A stretch of DNA of 64,000 bases. Origin: Micromonospora craniellae (lineage in GTDB: Bacteria; Actinomycetota; Actinomycetes; Mycobacteriales; Micromonosporaceae). Numbering within the stretch: position 1 is the stretch's first letter; each line of letters opens with the position of its first letter. The notes beneath the pieces were generated by a model. The model did no database searches. It was not told the DNA's origin and saw only the letters and a program-made list of their open reading frames with translations. Location of the stretch: contig NZ_CP061725.1 in NCBI RefSeq assembly GCF_014764405.1, positions 186,001-250,000 on the forward strand, read 5' to 3'. The position numbers and the translations under genes were made by a program. This document shows, one piece after another, positions 33,126 through 40,428 of the stretch.

Positions 33126-34478
33126 TCACGCGGGGACGAGCACGGCCTCGCGCAGCAGGCGGCGGGTGAGGGTGAGACGGTCGGTGTCGGCGTCGAGGCC
33201 GGGCAGGTCACCGACCCGGACGACCGTCCCGGCGAGCAGGACCCGCAGCGCCGGTGCGCACTGCGCCGGCAGCGTGACAGCTCGGTCGAACAGCCGCAGC
33301 ACCACCTGCTCGTCCCGCTCGTCGAGCTGCCGACGCAGCCCGGGACGGACGGTCACCCGGCTGTCGGCGTCCAGCGCGGCGATCGCTTCGGCCTGCGCGA
33401 GCGGTCGTAGCGGCGCCGGACGCGACGCCGGCCAGGCGCGGTGCCGCAGCCGGGCCGCGACCTTGCCCGGGTCGGCCCGCAGCAGCCAGTCGCGCAGCGC
33501 CTCCACGGTCTCGGTCAGCTCCGGCTCGATGGCGTCCGGGTCGGCCAGGTCGGTGCCGAACGGCAGCGTGGCCCGCAGCCGGCGGTCCTCGGCGGCCAGC
33601 GCGAGCAACTCCTCGACCAGGGCGTACCGGGTCAACGCGCGGATGCCGACGGTCAGGTGCAGGGAGCTGGACTCCTGGGCCTCGGCGCTGTGCAGCCAGC
33701 CTCGGGGCAGGTAGAGCGCGTCACCCGGTTCGAGCACCACGTCCAGCGCGGGTTCTCCCTGGGCGGTGGCGGTGACCTCGTCGGCCCGGCCACCCCACTG
33801 CTGGCGTTCCAGCGGTTCCGGCAGCACCGGCGGGTGGACACGCCAGTGTTTGCGGCCGTCGACCTGGAGCACGAACACGTCGTGGGTGTCGTAGTGGGTG
33901 GCGAAGCCCTGGTTGCCGGCCGGCGTCAGGTAGGCGTTGACCTGCATCGGCTGCCCGACGGCCAGACTGAGGTCGCGGGTGAAGTCGATCAGCGCCGGCC
34001 AGGTGCGGTGCAGGCCCTGCAGGACGAGGGTGGCCCCGTCGGCGTACAGCTGCATGACCTTCTCGTCGAGGACCTGGTCGCCGATCTCGGCGCCGGCACC
34101 GCCGCCGCCCGTGTACCGCGCCGCCGGCAGCACCTGGCCGTCCTTGGCCACCCGCAGGAAGGGGGTACGCAGGCCGCGCCGACTGAGCAGCTCGTCGGCG
34201 TCGGCGGGGCTGAGCAGGTCGGTGAAGCCCGCCGGGTTGGGCAGCCCGGCGGCGCGGGACAGCAGCGGGGTCTGCCCCCAGTGGGCGGCGGCGAACTTGG
34301 CCGGCTCCACGCTGACGCACCGGGCCAACACCGCCTCAGCGGTCGACGCCGATCCGCCGCCGGCTGCCGCCGCCTCGGCGACGCCGTGCGGGGCTGCTGT
34401 GTCGCGGGGTGCCGCTCCCGGGGGTGCGGACGGGACCGCCGGGCGGCCGTGGCCGCCCGGCGGGTCGAGTCGCGTCAT
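33126..34478 (-). CDS. Cupin-4 / JmjC-type Fe(II)/2-oxoglutarate oxygenase
   Basis: A 450-residue member of the cupin-4 (JmjC, ribosomal-oxygenase-like) family, which hydroxylates amino-acid side chains in proteins (YcfD on arginine; MINA53 and NO66 on histidine). The iron triad is visible: His195 and Asp197 in FATHYDTHD, and His263 in LPRGWLHSAEA. The 2-oxoglutarate-side features RKHWRVH and LYLPRGW are in place. The winged C-terminal domain (about 290-450) is typical of ROX proteins. Residues 1-45 are a low-complexity Ala/Pro/Gly leader. It is the second gene of a two-gene operon: its start is three bases after the stop of the tandem-repeat protein, which is therefore a likely substrate. 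Confidence 0.85.
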   Translation of the reverse strand: MTRLDPPGGHGRPAVPSAPPGAAPRDTAAPHGVAEAAAAGGGSASTAEAVLARCVSVEPAKFAAAHWGQTPLLSRAAGLPNPAGFTDLLSPADADELLSRRGLRTPFLRVAKDGQVLPAARYTGGGGAGAEIGDQVLDEKVMQLYADGATLVLQGLHRTWPALIDFTRDLSLAVGQPMQVNAYLTPAGNQGFATHYDTHDVFVLQVDGRKHWRVHPPVLPEPLERQQWGGRADEVTATAQGEPALDVVLEPGDALYLPRGWLHSAEAQESSSLHLTVGIRALTRYALVEELLALAAEDRRLRATLPFGTDLADPDAIEPELTETVEALRDWLLRADPGKVAARLRHRAWPASRPAPLRPLAQAEAIAALDADSRVTVRPGLRRQLDERDEQVVLRLFDRAVTLPAQCAPALRVLLAGTVVRVGDLPGLDADTDRLTLTRRLLREAVLVPA

Positions 34479-34481
34479 CGC

Positions 34482-34724
34482 CTAGCGCGCGGCGCCGTCG
34501 GCGCCACCGTCGTGCTGGCCCGGGGTCGCCCCGCCGTCCGCCGGACCCTCGGCACTACCGTCCGCGCCACCGTCGTGCTGGCCCGGGGTCGCCCCGCCGT
34601 CCGCCGGACCCTCGGCACTACCGTCCGCGCCACCGTCGTGCTGGCCCGGGGTCGCCCCGCCATCGGCCGGACCCTCGAGCCCGCCGCCGCTGGTGGTCTG
34701 CATGTCATCGTCGTTGAGTGGCAT
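34482..34724 (-). CDS. 80-residue protein with three 21-residue repeats, candidate oxygenase substrate
   Basis: ATG 34724 with ribosome site GAGGGA gives an 80-residue protein: a 17-residue head (MPLNDDDMQTTSGGGLE) and three tandem repeats at 18-38, 39-59 and 60-80. Each repeat reads GPADGGATPGQHDGGADG followed by SAE (AAR in the last) and contains exactly one His and one Gln. It is very acidic, Gly/Asp rich and surely disordered. In the copy nearest the head the DNA differs from the others at GCG/GCC and GAC/GAT, both synonymous, which supports selection on the peptide. The gene overlaps nothing and ends three bases before the oxygenase start. A SigF/SigB-type promoter lies 58 bp upstream. 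Modified peptide, structural tag or stress protein are all possible. Confidence 0.75.
   Translation of the reverse strand: MPLNDDDMQTTSGGGLEGPADGGATPGQHDGGADGSAEGPADGGATPGQHDGGADGSAEGPADGGATPGQHDGGADGAAR
34501..34689 (-). repeat. Three tandem 63-bp coding units
   Basis: Units at 34501-34563, 34564-34626 and 34627-34689. The first two are identical; the third differs at synonymous sites and where it runs into the N-terminal head. They encode the 21-residue repeats of the 34482-34724 gene. Confidence 0.85.
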
Positions 34725-34782
34725 CGTGCTCCCTCGGATCAACCCGATCCCGCCGTCGGTCGGGTGCGTCGTGCGGCGGGTG

Positions 34783-34809
34783 TTACCCCGCGCCCGATCT
34801 TCTCTAACC
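34783..34809 (-). promoter_or_regulatory. SigF/SigB-type promoter candidate (repeat-peptide operon)
   Basis: On the minus strand GGTTAG-N15-GGGTAA, ending 58 bp before the repeat-peptide ATG. Confidence 0.55.
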
Positions 34810-34913
34810 ACGCTGCACCCCACCGTAGACGCCCGCACCGCCCCACACGCGCCGTTCGCAGGTTAGGCGGGTGGCAGGATGGACGGACCCGACCCGACCG
34901 GACGGAGATGCCG

Positions 34914-35651
34914 ATGGACACGCCGCTCACCCCGGTGACCGAGGACTGGCAGCGCGCACTGGCGATCGTGGCGCATCCGGACGACCTGGAGTTCGGTGCC
35001 GCCGCGGCGATCGCCCGCTGGACCGGCCAGGGCAAGCAGGTCGTGTACTGCCTGGTGACCAGCGGCGAGGCCGGCATCGACGGGATGGCTCCGCCGCAGG
35101 CCCGCGCGGTACGCGAGCAGGAACAGCGCGCCTCGGCGGAGCTGGTGGGCGTGGACACCGTGGAGTTCCTCGGCCTGCCCGACGGGATCCTGGAGTACGG
35201 CGTACCGCTGCGCCGGGAACTGGCCGCCGTGGTGCGCCGACACCGTCCGGAGGTCGTCATCACGAACAACTTCCGGGAGACCTGGGACGGCGCGGACACC
35301 CTCAACCAGGCCGACCACATCGCGGTGGGCCACGCCACGCTGGACGCGGTCCGGGACGCCGGCAACCGGTGGATCTTCCCCGAGCAGCTGACCGGCGAGG
35401 TCGAGCCGTGGGGTGGGGTGCGTCAGGTGTGGGCGGCCTCGTCGCCGCGCTCCCAGCACGGGGTGGACACCACCGAGACGTTCGCGCAGGGGGTGGCGTC
35501 GCTGCTGGCGCACGACGCGTACCTGACCGGGCTGGGTGACGGCAGTTTCGACGCCGAGGAGTTCCTGGAGGGCGGGGCGCGGCCGGTCGGGAGCCGGCTG
35601 GGCGTGCGCTACGGCACCTCGTTCGAGGTGTTCCACTTCGACCTCTGGTAG
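34914..35651 (+). CDS. PIG-L family N-deacetylase
   Basis: A 245-residue zinc-dependent deacetylase of the LmbE/PIG-L family, related to the mycothiol enzymes MshB and Mca. Zinc-binding and catalytic residues are in IVAHPDDLEFGAAAAIARW (His21, Asp23, Asp24), with GEAGIDGMAPPQARAVREQEQ and a C-terminal ADHIAVGHATLDAV carrying the third zinc histidine. The start is ATG 34914, six bases after GGAG; a nearer upstream ATG at 34908 has no spacing for a ribosome site. A role in mycothiol or sugar-conjugate turnover is possible but not specific. Confidence 0.85.
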   Translation: MDTPLTPVTEDWQRALAIVAHPDDLEFGAAAAIARWTGQGKQVVYCLVTSGEAGIDGMAPPQARAVREQEQRASAELVGVDTVEFLGLPDGILEYGVPLRRELAAVVRRHRPEVVITNNFRETWDGADTLNQADHIAVGHATLDAVRDAGNRWIFPEQLTGEVEPWGGVRQVWAASSPRSQHGVDTTETFAQGVASLLAHDAYLTGLGDGSFDAEEFLEGGARPVGSRLGVRYGTSFEVFHFDLW

Positions 35652-35705
35652 CCCACGGCCCACCCCACGCAGGGCGGGGCGGGCCGGTTCGTGCCGGTGC
35701 ACGGG

Positions 35706-36086
35706 TCAGGGCATGATCCGGGCCAGGTCGGCGGGCATGGTGTCCAGCACCACCTGGACCACCTGCTCCGGGCCGCCCTCCACGTCGTACGGGAAGCCCT
35801 GGCGGACCTCGTACAGGAAGTCGTCCCGGTTCAGCTTGATCGGCACGTTCGAGGGCTGCCAGCCGTCGAAGTAGATGCCGCGCACCACCATCGGCAACTG
35901 GACGGAGAACTCCACGCTCTCCTCGACCGGCATCCGGTCGCGCAGCAGGTGCAGCACCGTCCGCAGCGCCGCGTACGACTGATTGCGCTGCTCCTTCGGC
36001 CACCCGTACGTCTGCTCGATGTCCTTGAGAATCAGGATGGTCTTGTCCATCGAGGACTCGACCGCCGACTCGAACCGCTCAGCCAT
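35706..36086 (-). CDS. DUF2267 family protein
   Basis: A 126-residue protein with the DUF2267 pattern: FESAVESSMDKTILILKDIEQTYGW, then YAALRTVLHLLRDRMPVEESVEFSVQLPMVVRGIYFDGW, and an acidic C-terminal end (GPEQVVQVVLDTMPADLARIMP). The fold is helical; function unknown. ATG 36086 follows GGGGGTGG and is preferred over the upstream open frame, which is arginine/glycine-rich non-family sequence. It converges on the PIG-L gene with 54 bp between the stops. Confidence 0.8.
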   Translation of the reverse strand: MAERFESAVESSMDKTILILKDIEQTYGWPKEQRNQSYAALRTVLHLLRDRMPVEESVEFSVQLPMVVRGIYFDGWQPSNVPIKLNRDDFLYEVRQGFPYDVEGGPEQVVQVVLDTMPADLARIMP

Positions 36087-36514
36087 CCGTCCACCCCCGT
36101 AGGTCGGTCTCCCACCGTCGGTCGTCGTGCCGTCGCGGCGGCCCCACCGGGCCGCGCCGGGGCCGGACCGGGCTGCTCCGCCCGGCTCGCGGCGCCCGCC
36201 GGACCTGGCCGGACGCGCCGACGACACGCAGCACCGCGTCCCGTCGCCAGCGTGGTACCACCCGAGCCGTCATCGTCAGCCACCTCCGTGTCGCCCCCCA
36301 CCCCCGGCCCGCCGAGTTGATCAAGAAGTTTGGGCGCTCATTCCGCACGCGCCAGGTCCCCAACTTCTTGATCAACCGGGTGGGGGCGGGTGGGGGCGAG
36401 GCAGCGCCGGTCGACCTTCAGCAGGGTCCGGTCGGTCCAGGAGGCGGTTCCCACCCTGATCTCGCCCATGGGTGAGGTCCCCGCCGCGTCCCGGACCGAC
36501 CGGTCGCCGCCGGC
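36087..36514. other. 428-bp gap with one inverted repeat
   Basis: No gene is supported. The only structure I see is the 15-bp inverted repeat at 36316-36376. Confidence 0.6.
36316..36376. repeat. Inverted repeat with GTTGATCAAGAAGTT arms
   Basis: Perfect 15-bp arms at 36316-36330 and 36362-36376, with further pairing inside (TGGGCGC and GCGCCA). It could form a cruciform or a long hairpin. Single copy in the window. Confidence 0.75.
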
Positions 36515-36913
36515 TCAGGCAGCCCGACGCTCGCGCGTCTGCTTGCAGGTCACGCAGGTGGTCGCCGACGGGAAGATCTCCAGCCGTTCCACCGGGATCG
36601 GCGAGGTGCAGCCCTCGCAGAAGCCGTAGGTGCCCTCGGCGAGGCGCGTCAACGCGTGCTCGTACTGGGCACGCCGGTCCAGGATGGTCCGCAGCAGCGA
36701 CTGCGCGGTGTCCCGCTCGGCGGTCTTGGTGCCGCTGTCGGCCTGGTCGTCGCCGGCGGTGTCGCCGACCTCGACCAGCCGCAGCACGTGGCTCTGCTGC
36801 ACCGCCTGCTCGTACTCCGCGGACAGCTCGTCGTGGCGGGCCTGCAGGGAGAGTCGGATCTGGTCGATCTCCTCCTGGGATCGGCCCGTGCCGACCGTGT
36901 CGTGGACGAGCAT
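36515..36913 (-). CDS. DksA/TraR-type zinc-finger protein
   Basis: A 132-residue protein: an N-terminal coiled coil (SQEEIDQIRLSLQARHDELSAEYEQAVQQSHVLRL), a second helix (RDTAQSLLRTILDRRAQYEHALTRL) and a C4 zinc finger with CEGC (99-102) and CVTC (120-123). DksA-type proteins enter the RNA polymerase secondary channel; in actinobacteria the RbpA/CarD set is primary and these small relatives are often stress proteins. The acidic tip residues cannot be assigned safely. A SigF/SigB-type promoter lies about 100 bp upstream. Confidence 0.85.
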   Translation of the reverse strand: MLVHDTVGTGRSQEEIDQIRLSLQARHDELSAEYEQAVQQSHVLRLVEVGDTAGDDQADSGTKTAERDTAQSLLRTILDRRAQYEHALTRLAEGTYGFCEGCTSPIPVERLEIFPSATTCVTCKQTRERRAA

Positions 36914-37015
36914 GGCTGCCTGCCTTTCCTGGTCCTCATCGTCATCGCGGACGGGCCTGTCCCCACCCGGTCATACCGCCCAGGCGAGGACACCCGGGCG
37001 CCGTGAGCCCCGCGA

Positions 37016-37042
37016 GTACCCGGTGCGTCCGCAGGTCAAACC
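37016..37042 (-). promoter_or_regulatory. SigF/SigB-type promoter candidate (DksA-like gene)
   Basis: On the minus strand GGTTTG-N15-GGGTAC. It overlaps the 3' end of the uridine-kinase-like gene and lies 103 bp before the DksA-like start. Confidence 0.55.
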
Positions 37043-37677
37043 GGGTCGTCGCCGGGTTCCACGATCGCCGGTCGGCGCGGGTCGTCGGCCCGCACCACCA
37101 CATCGGCGAAGTCGGCCGGTGCGACCTCGTCGGCGTACCGGGCGAACGCGGGCAGCGTCCAGGCCAGGTCGGGGTCGGTGCGCCGGCGCAGCGCGGCGGG
37201 CGACAGCTCCAGGTGGACGACGACGTCGAAGGGCAGTCCGCCGCCGAGCAGGAACGTGCCGCTGACCAGCACCACGCCGCCGGGCCCGAGTTCGAGGTAG
37301 CCGGCCCGGCTGGCCCGGTCGGCCCGGGCGTCCCAGAGCGAGGGCAGTACCCGACCGGAGCCGTGGGGCCCGGTCGGGTCGAGCACCTCGCGGCGTAGGC
37401 CGGCCTCGTCGACCCAGCCCTCGTAGTAGGCGTCCGGATTGGTACGTCCGCGTTCCAGACGTACCGAGGCGGGGCGGAGGAAGTCCTCGGCCCGGACGTG
37501 CAACACCGGGCGGCCGAGGGTGCGCAGCGGGTCGATCAGGGCGGCGGCCAGGTCGTCGGGGCGGGCGGCGGGGGCGCCGTCCACGGCGACCCGCAGCCGT
37601 CGCGTCGGCGCGGCGTCGGCGAACCGCTCGGCCAGCTCGGCGACGAGCAGCTCTGGTGAGACCGGACGTACCCGCAT
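37036..37677 (-). CDS. Uridine-kinase-like protein with degenerate P-loop
   Basis: A 213-residue protein that resembles actinobacterial uridine kinase-family proteins over its whole length: an N-terminal LRVAVDGAP strand, the VLHVRAEDFLRPASVRLERG region, YYEGWVDEAGLRREVLDP and VVLVSGTFLLGGG. Where active members have an AxxxGKT/S P-loop after VAVDG, this protein reads APAARPDDLA at 35-44, so lysine and threonine are missing. ATP-dependent phosphoryl transfer is therefore doubtful; a regulatory or binding role is possible. The DksA-like promoter lies inside its 3' end. Confidence 0.7.
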   Translation of the reverse strand: MRVRPVSPELLVAELAERFADAAPTRRLRVAVDGAPAARPDDLAAALIDPLRTLGRPVLHVRAEDFLRPASVRLERGRTNPDAYYEGWVDEAGLRREVLDPTGPHGSGRVLPSLWDARADRASRAGYLELGPGGVVLVSGTFLLGGGLPFDVVVHLELSPAALRRRTDPDLAWTLPAFARYADEVAPADFADVVVRADDPRRPAIVEPGDDPV

Positions 37678-37745
37678 CCGACCATCGTGCCCGGATCGCC
37701 GTCGGCTGTTCGTCGTGACCCGGCCGGCGGGCGCGCTCGGGCGGG

Positions 37746-38357
37746 TCAGGCGGTGCGGTCGAGGGTGACGCGGGCGTCGTCGGCCAGCCGGTAGCCGACG
37801 CCGTAGACGGTGGTGACCAGGGGTACGTCCACCCCGACCTTGCCGCGCAGCCGACGCACGTGCACGTCCACGGTACGGACCCCGGCGTGTTCGTAGCCCC
37901 AGACCGCGTTGAGCAGTTGGAGCCGGGTGAACACCCGTCGCGGGTGCGCCACCAGGTGCAGCAGCAGGTCGAACTCCAGCCGGGTCAGCGGCAGCGGGTC
38001 ACCGTCGCGCAACACCGAACGGGACGAGGCGAGGATGTGCAGGGTCGGGATGGTCGGGGCCAGTTGCCGCGCCGGCGAGCGTCCGGCGGGGACGCTCTCG
38101 GTACGCCGCTCCGGCACCACCGGCGCACTGGCGACGATCGTCCCCTCGCCTCGTTCCAGCAGTTCCCGGGCCGCGTCGAGCAGCCGCCGGGCGGCCGGTG
38201 TCAACGACTCCTCGCAGACCAGCGGAATGGACAGGGTGACGGTGAGGACGGGTGTGGTGGAGTTGGCCGGACGTCGCTGACCGCCGGGCGGGCGACCGGG
38301 CACCGCAGGTTGGGACGTATGCCATCCGGCGCGCGACGATGCGGGGCTGACCGACAT
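37746..38357 (-). CDS. Winged-helix (OmpR/PhoB type) regulator without receiver domain, paralogue A
   Basis: A 203-residue protein with a C-terminal OmpR/PhoB winged helix (about 105-200: PLTRLEFDLLLHLVAHPRRVFTRLQLLNAVWGYE, RTVDVHVRRLRGKVG, TVYGVGYRLAD). The N-terminal half is not a receiver: it holds a beta-strand VLTVTLSIPLVC and a helix (LTPAARRLLDAARELLERGEG), with no phospho-aspartate set. The ATG at 38357 follows AAGGAGGA. It is about 330 bp downstream of a paralogue (38686-39216) with the same design. The input signal is unknown. Confidence 0.8.
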   Translation of the reverse strand: MSVSPASSRAGWHTSQPAVPGRPPGGQRRPANSTTPVLTVTLSIPLVCEESLTPAARRLLDAARELLERGEGTIVASAPVVPERRTESVPAGRSPARQLAPTIPTLHILASSRSVLRDGDPLPLTRLEFDLLLHLVAHPRRVFTRLQLLNAVWGYEHAGVRTVDVHVRRLRGKVGVDVPLVTTVYGVGYRLADDARVTLDRTA

Positions 38358-38685
38358 GGTCCTCCTTGGCTGGTCCGGGCTTTCCCCACGGCCCCGGGAC
38401 GCCGCCTTATCGATGCTTCCCGGCACCCGTGCGAGGGTCAAGGGGCGGCCGCGTTGCATGAATGTGACAATTGACCGACACATCGGAGCCGACCGCTCGC
38501 TCTGCGTACGAGGCCAGTTGATTACAGCAGAGTCGCAAAGTTGACCTGATGCGGGGGTCGCCGACGGGTCTCGCGTTCCCCCCGATGGCGTGACGGACCT
38601 CGTGCGGGATCGGCACTGTCACGCATACGAGACGGACCGGTGTGGCGTGTCCCGTCAGGGGGCACGCCACACCCGTCGGTCGGGC
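38358..38685. other. 328-bp gap between the paralogous regulators
   Basis: No gene is supported. It contains a hairpin that ends the upstream regulator transcript (38635-38681) and, nearer 38460-38530, an AT-richer stretch (AATGTGACAATTGACC) that may hold the promoter of paralogue A. Confidence 0.6.
38635..38681 (-). terminator. Hairpin after regulator paralogue B
   Basis: GACCGGTGTGGCGTGTCCC pairs with the right arm ending ACCCGTCGGTC around GTCA, with small mismatches. It begins about five bases after the stop of the 38686-39216 gene. Confidence 0.7.
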
Positions 38686-39216
38686 TCACCGCCGGACGGT
38701 CACCCGGGCGTCGTCGGCGAGGCGGTACCCCACACCGTGGACCGTGGTCAGCAGAGGCGTGTCGACGCCCAGCTTGGCGCGCAGCCGACGCACGTGCACG
38801 TCGACGGTGCGGGCCACCGCGTGGTCGTGGCCCCAGACCGAGTTGAGCAGTTGGAGGCGGGTGAACACCCGACGCGGCCGCTCGGCGAGGAAGAGCAGCA
38901 GGTCGTACTCGATGCGGGTCAGCGGGACGTCCCGGTCGCCCTGACGCACCCGGCGCGGTCCGGTGAGTATCCACACGGCCCGCGGGTCCTCCACCACGGT
39001 CGGCCGCTCGACGTCGTCGTTGCCCGACACCCGCCCCTCGCCCGACTCGGCGAGTTCGCTCAGCAGCTCCAGCAGGCGGTTCAGGCAGGGGCTCGCGGCC
39101 GCCGAGGCGAGGTCGACGGTGATGGTCAGGGTCGGCCCGGTACGCTGCCGCACCAGCCGGGCACGGTTCGTGCGGCCGGGCGGAGACTGGCGTGGGTTGA
39201 TCGCGACGACGGACAT
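38686..39216 (-). CDS. Winged-helix (OmpR/PhoB type) regulator without receiver domain, paralogue B
   Basis: A 176-residue protein with the same layout as the 37746-38357 gene: N-terminal strand and helix (TLTITVDLASAA, CLNRLLELLSELAESGEGRV) and a winged helix (PLTRIEYDLLLFLAERPRRVFTRLQLLNSVWGHD, RTVDVHVRRLRAKLG, TVHGVGYRLAD). The recognition regions of the two are nearly identical, so they may bind similar sites. ATG 39216 follows GGAGGCCACC. The next genes on the same strand are rhodanese and cysteine dioxygenase, which suggests, without proof, a role in sulfur or redox control. Confidence 0.8.
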   Translation of the reverse strand: MSVVAINPRQSPPGRTNRARLVRQRTGPTLTITVDLASAAASPCLNRLLELLSELAESGEGRVSGNDDVERPTVVEDPRAVWILTGPRRVRQGDRDVPLTRIEYDLLLFLAERPRRVFTRLQLLNSVWGHDHAVARTVDVHVRRLRAKLGVDTPLLTTVHGVGYRLADDARVTVRR

Positions 39217-39261
39217 GGTGGCCTCCTGGGGACTACCGCCACGCCGGGTGGGCGTGGATGC

Positions 39262-39762
39262 TCAGTGGGACGCCCGGCCGGCGGTCGCCGGGGACGCGAG
39301 GGTGGACGGTCTGGTGGGCGGGGTGGGACCGAGCACGGGCAGGCCGACGATCCGCCAGGCGGCGAACCCACCGATCACGTCGGTCGCCCGGTACAGGCCG
39401 ATGTCCTGCAACGCGGCGGCGGCCAGCGACGAGGTGTAGCCCTCCTGACAGATGACGATCACCGGCACGTCGTACCCGACGGCCTGCGGTAGCCGGGCGG
39501 CGCAGCGCGGGTCGAACCGCCACTCCAGCACGTTGCGCTCGACGATCAGCGAGCCGGGCACGGTGCCGTGCGCGGCGCGCTGGGCGGCCGGACGGATGTC
39601 GACCAGCAGAGCACCGGTCCGGTGCGCCATGTGCGCCTGCTCGGGATCGAGCCGGTCGAGTCGGGTGCGGGCGGCGGCCAGGATCTCGTCGATGCCCCGG
39701 GAGCCCGGGGGCGGCACCGACGCCGGACAGCGTGTGGCGACGGAACGGTTCTGCGACATCAT
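39262..39762 (-). CDS. Rhodanese-like domain protein
   Basis: A 166-residue single-domain rhodanese. The core runs from about 50 (LLVDIRPAAQRAAHGTVPGSLIVERNVLEW) to 135, with the active-site loop VIVICQEGYTSSLAA and the persulfide-forming Cys105. The six-residue loop after the cysteine (QEGYTS) is typical of sulfurtransferases in cysteine-oxidation operons. ATG 39762 has GGAGGG five bases upstream. It is preceded on the same strand, after 62 bp, by the cysteine dioxygenase gene, so the two likely handle sulfane sulfur and cysteine together. Confidence 0.88.
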   Translation of the reverse strand: MMSQNRSVATRCPASVPPPGSRGIDEILAAARTRLDRLDPEQAHMAHRTGALLVDIRPAAQRAAHGTVPGSLIVERNVLEWRFDPRCAARLPQAVGYDVPVIVICQEGYTSSLAAAALQDIGLYRATDVIGGFAAWRIVGLPVLGPTPPTRPSTLASPATAGRASH

Positions 39763-39824
39763 CGGTTCCCTCCAAGGGGGTACGCGGCCGGGCGCACGAT
39801 CGGGTGGCGACGCGGCGTGGGAGA

Positions 39825-40286
39825 TCACCATGACACGCCGGCCTCGGCCACCTCGGCGACGAGCAGCCGGCCCTGTGCTAGGCGATAACGAGTCATCCGG
39901 CGCAGTGCCGGGCGGTAGACGTGCACGCTGACCGCGGGTTCGGCGTGCCGGTTGGTCACCACGTGCACGTGCCGTGGTCCGAAGCGGCGGCCGGAGCCGG
40001 CGGCGAGCAGGTGCGGGCGCAGCCGCCCGCCGCTCACCGTCTCCTCGGTCAGGACGCCTGCGGTGACCAGGAAGGCGCCGGAGGAGCCGCCGTGGTCGTG
40101 CAGGTCGGTGCCCTGCCCGGGGAGCCAGCTCAGCGCCCACACCTCGTGATGGGAGTCGGCGGCGAGTCGCGCGTACCAGCGGGTGGTCGGGTCGAAGCGC
40201 AGCGGCACGGGCCAGTTCGCGGCTTCGGCGGCCCACCGCCGGGCGACGGCGAGCAGGTCCGGCTCGGTGACGGGCAGGGCAGACAT
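39825..40286 (-). CDS. Cysteine dioxygenase-like cupin
   Basis: A 153-residue cupin of the cysteine dioxygenase family, which oxidises cysteine to cysteine sulfinate with a mononuclear iron. The first metal motif is LHDHGGSSGAFLV (two histidines); the third histidine is in RHVHVVTNRHAEPAVSVHVY. The N-terminal region LRFDPTTRWYARLAADSHHEVWALSW matches bacterial thiol dioxygenases. ATG 40286. It forms a probable operon with the rhodanese gene downstream. An AT-rich motif (CCTATAGG followed by TTTAGTAGG) lies about 55-75 bp upstream of the start. Confidence 0.85.
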   Translation of the reverse strand: MSALPVTEPDLLAVARRWAAEAANWPVPLRFDPTTRWYARLAADSHHEVWALSWLPGQGTDLHDHGGSSGAFLVTAGVLTEETVSGGRLRPHLLAAGSGRRFGPRHVHVVTNRHAEPAVSVHVYRPALRRMTRYRLAQGRLLVAEVAEAGVSW

Positions 40287-40333
40287 GTGGCCTCACGGAC
40301 GGTCAACGGTGCGGTTACCGGGCCAGTCTAGAC

Positions 40334-40362
40334 GGTAAGCCCTATAGGTTTAGTAGGTAATT
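40334..40362 (-). promoter_or_regulatory. AT-rich motif upstream of the cysteine dioxygenase operon
   Basis: In GC-rich surroundings the segment with CCTATAGG (40341-40348), TTTAGTAGG and TAATTC stands out. On the minus strand it reads CCTACTAAACCTATAGG. It could be a promoter with an operator for a sulfur-responsive regulator; this is inference from position and composition. Confidence 0.35.
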
Positions 40363-40428
40363 CTACATGCTGGGAGGCCGACACGGACCGCGCCGAGCAG
40401 CGGCGTACCGCCCCACTAACCTGTACCG

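Noticed and set aside
34501..34689. A CRISPR-like array
   Set aside because: The units are contiguous, without spacers, and encode a repeated peptide with synonymous differences.
36079..36375. A minus-strand gene in the 36.1-36.5 kb gap
   Set aside because: The frames are arginine-rich, have no ribosome site and cross the inverted repeat.
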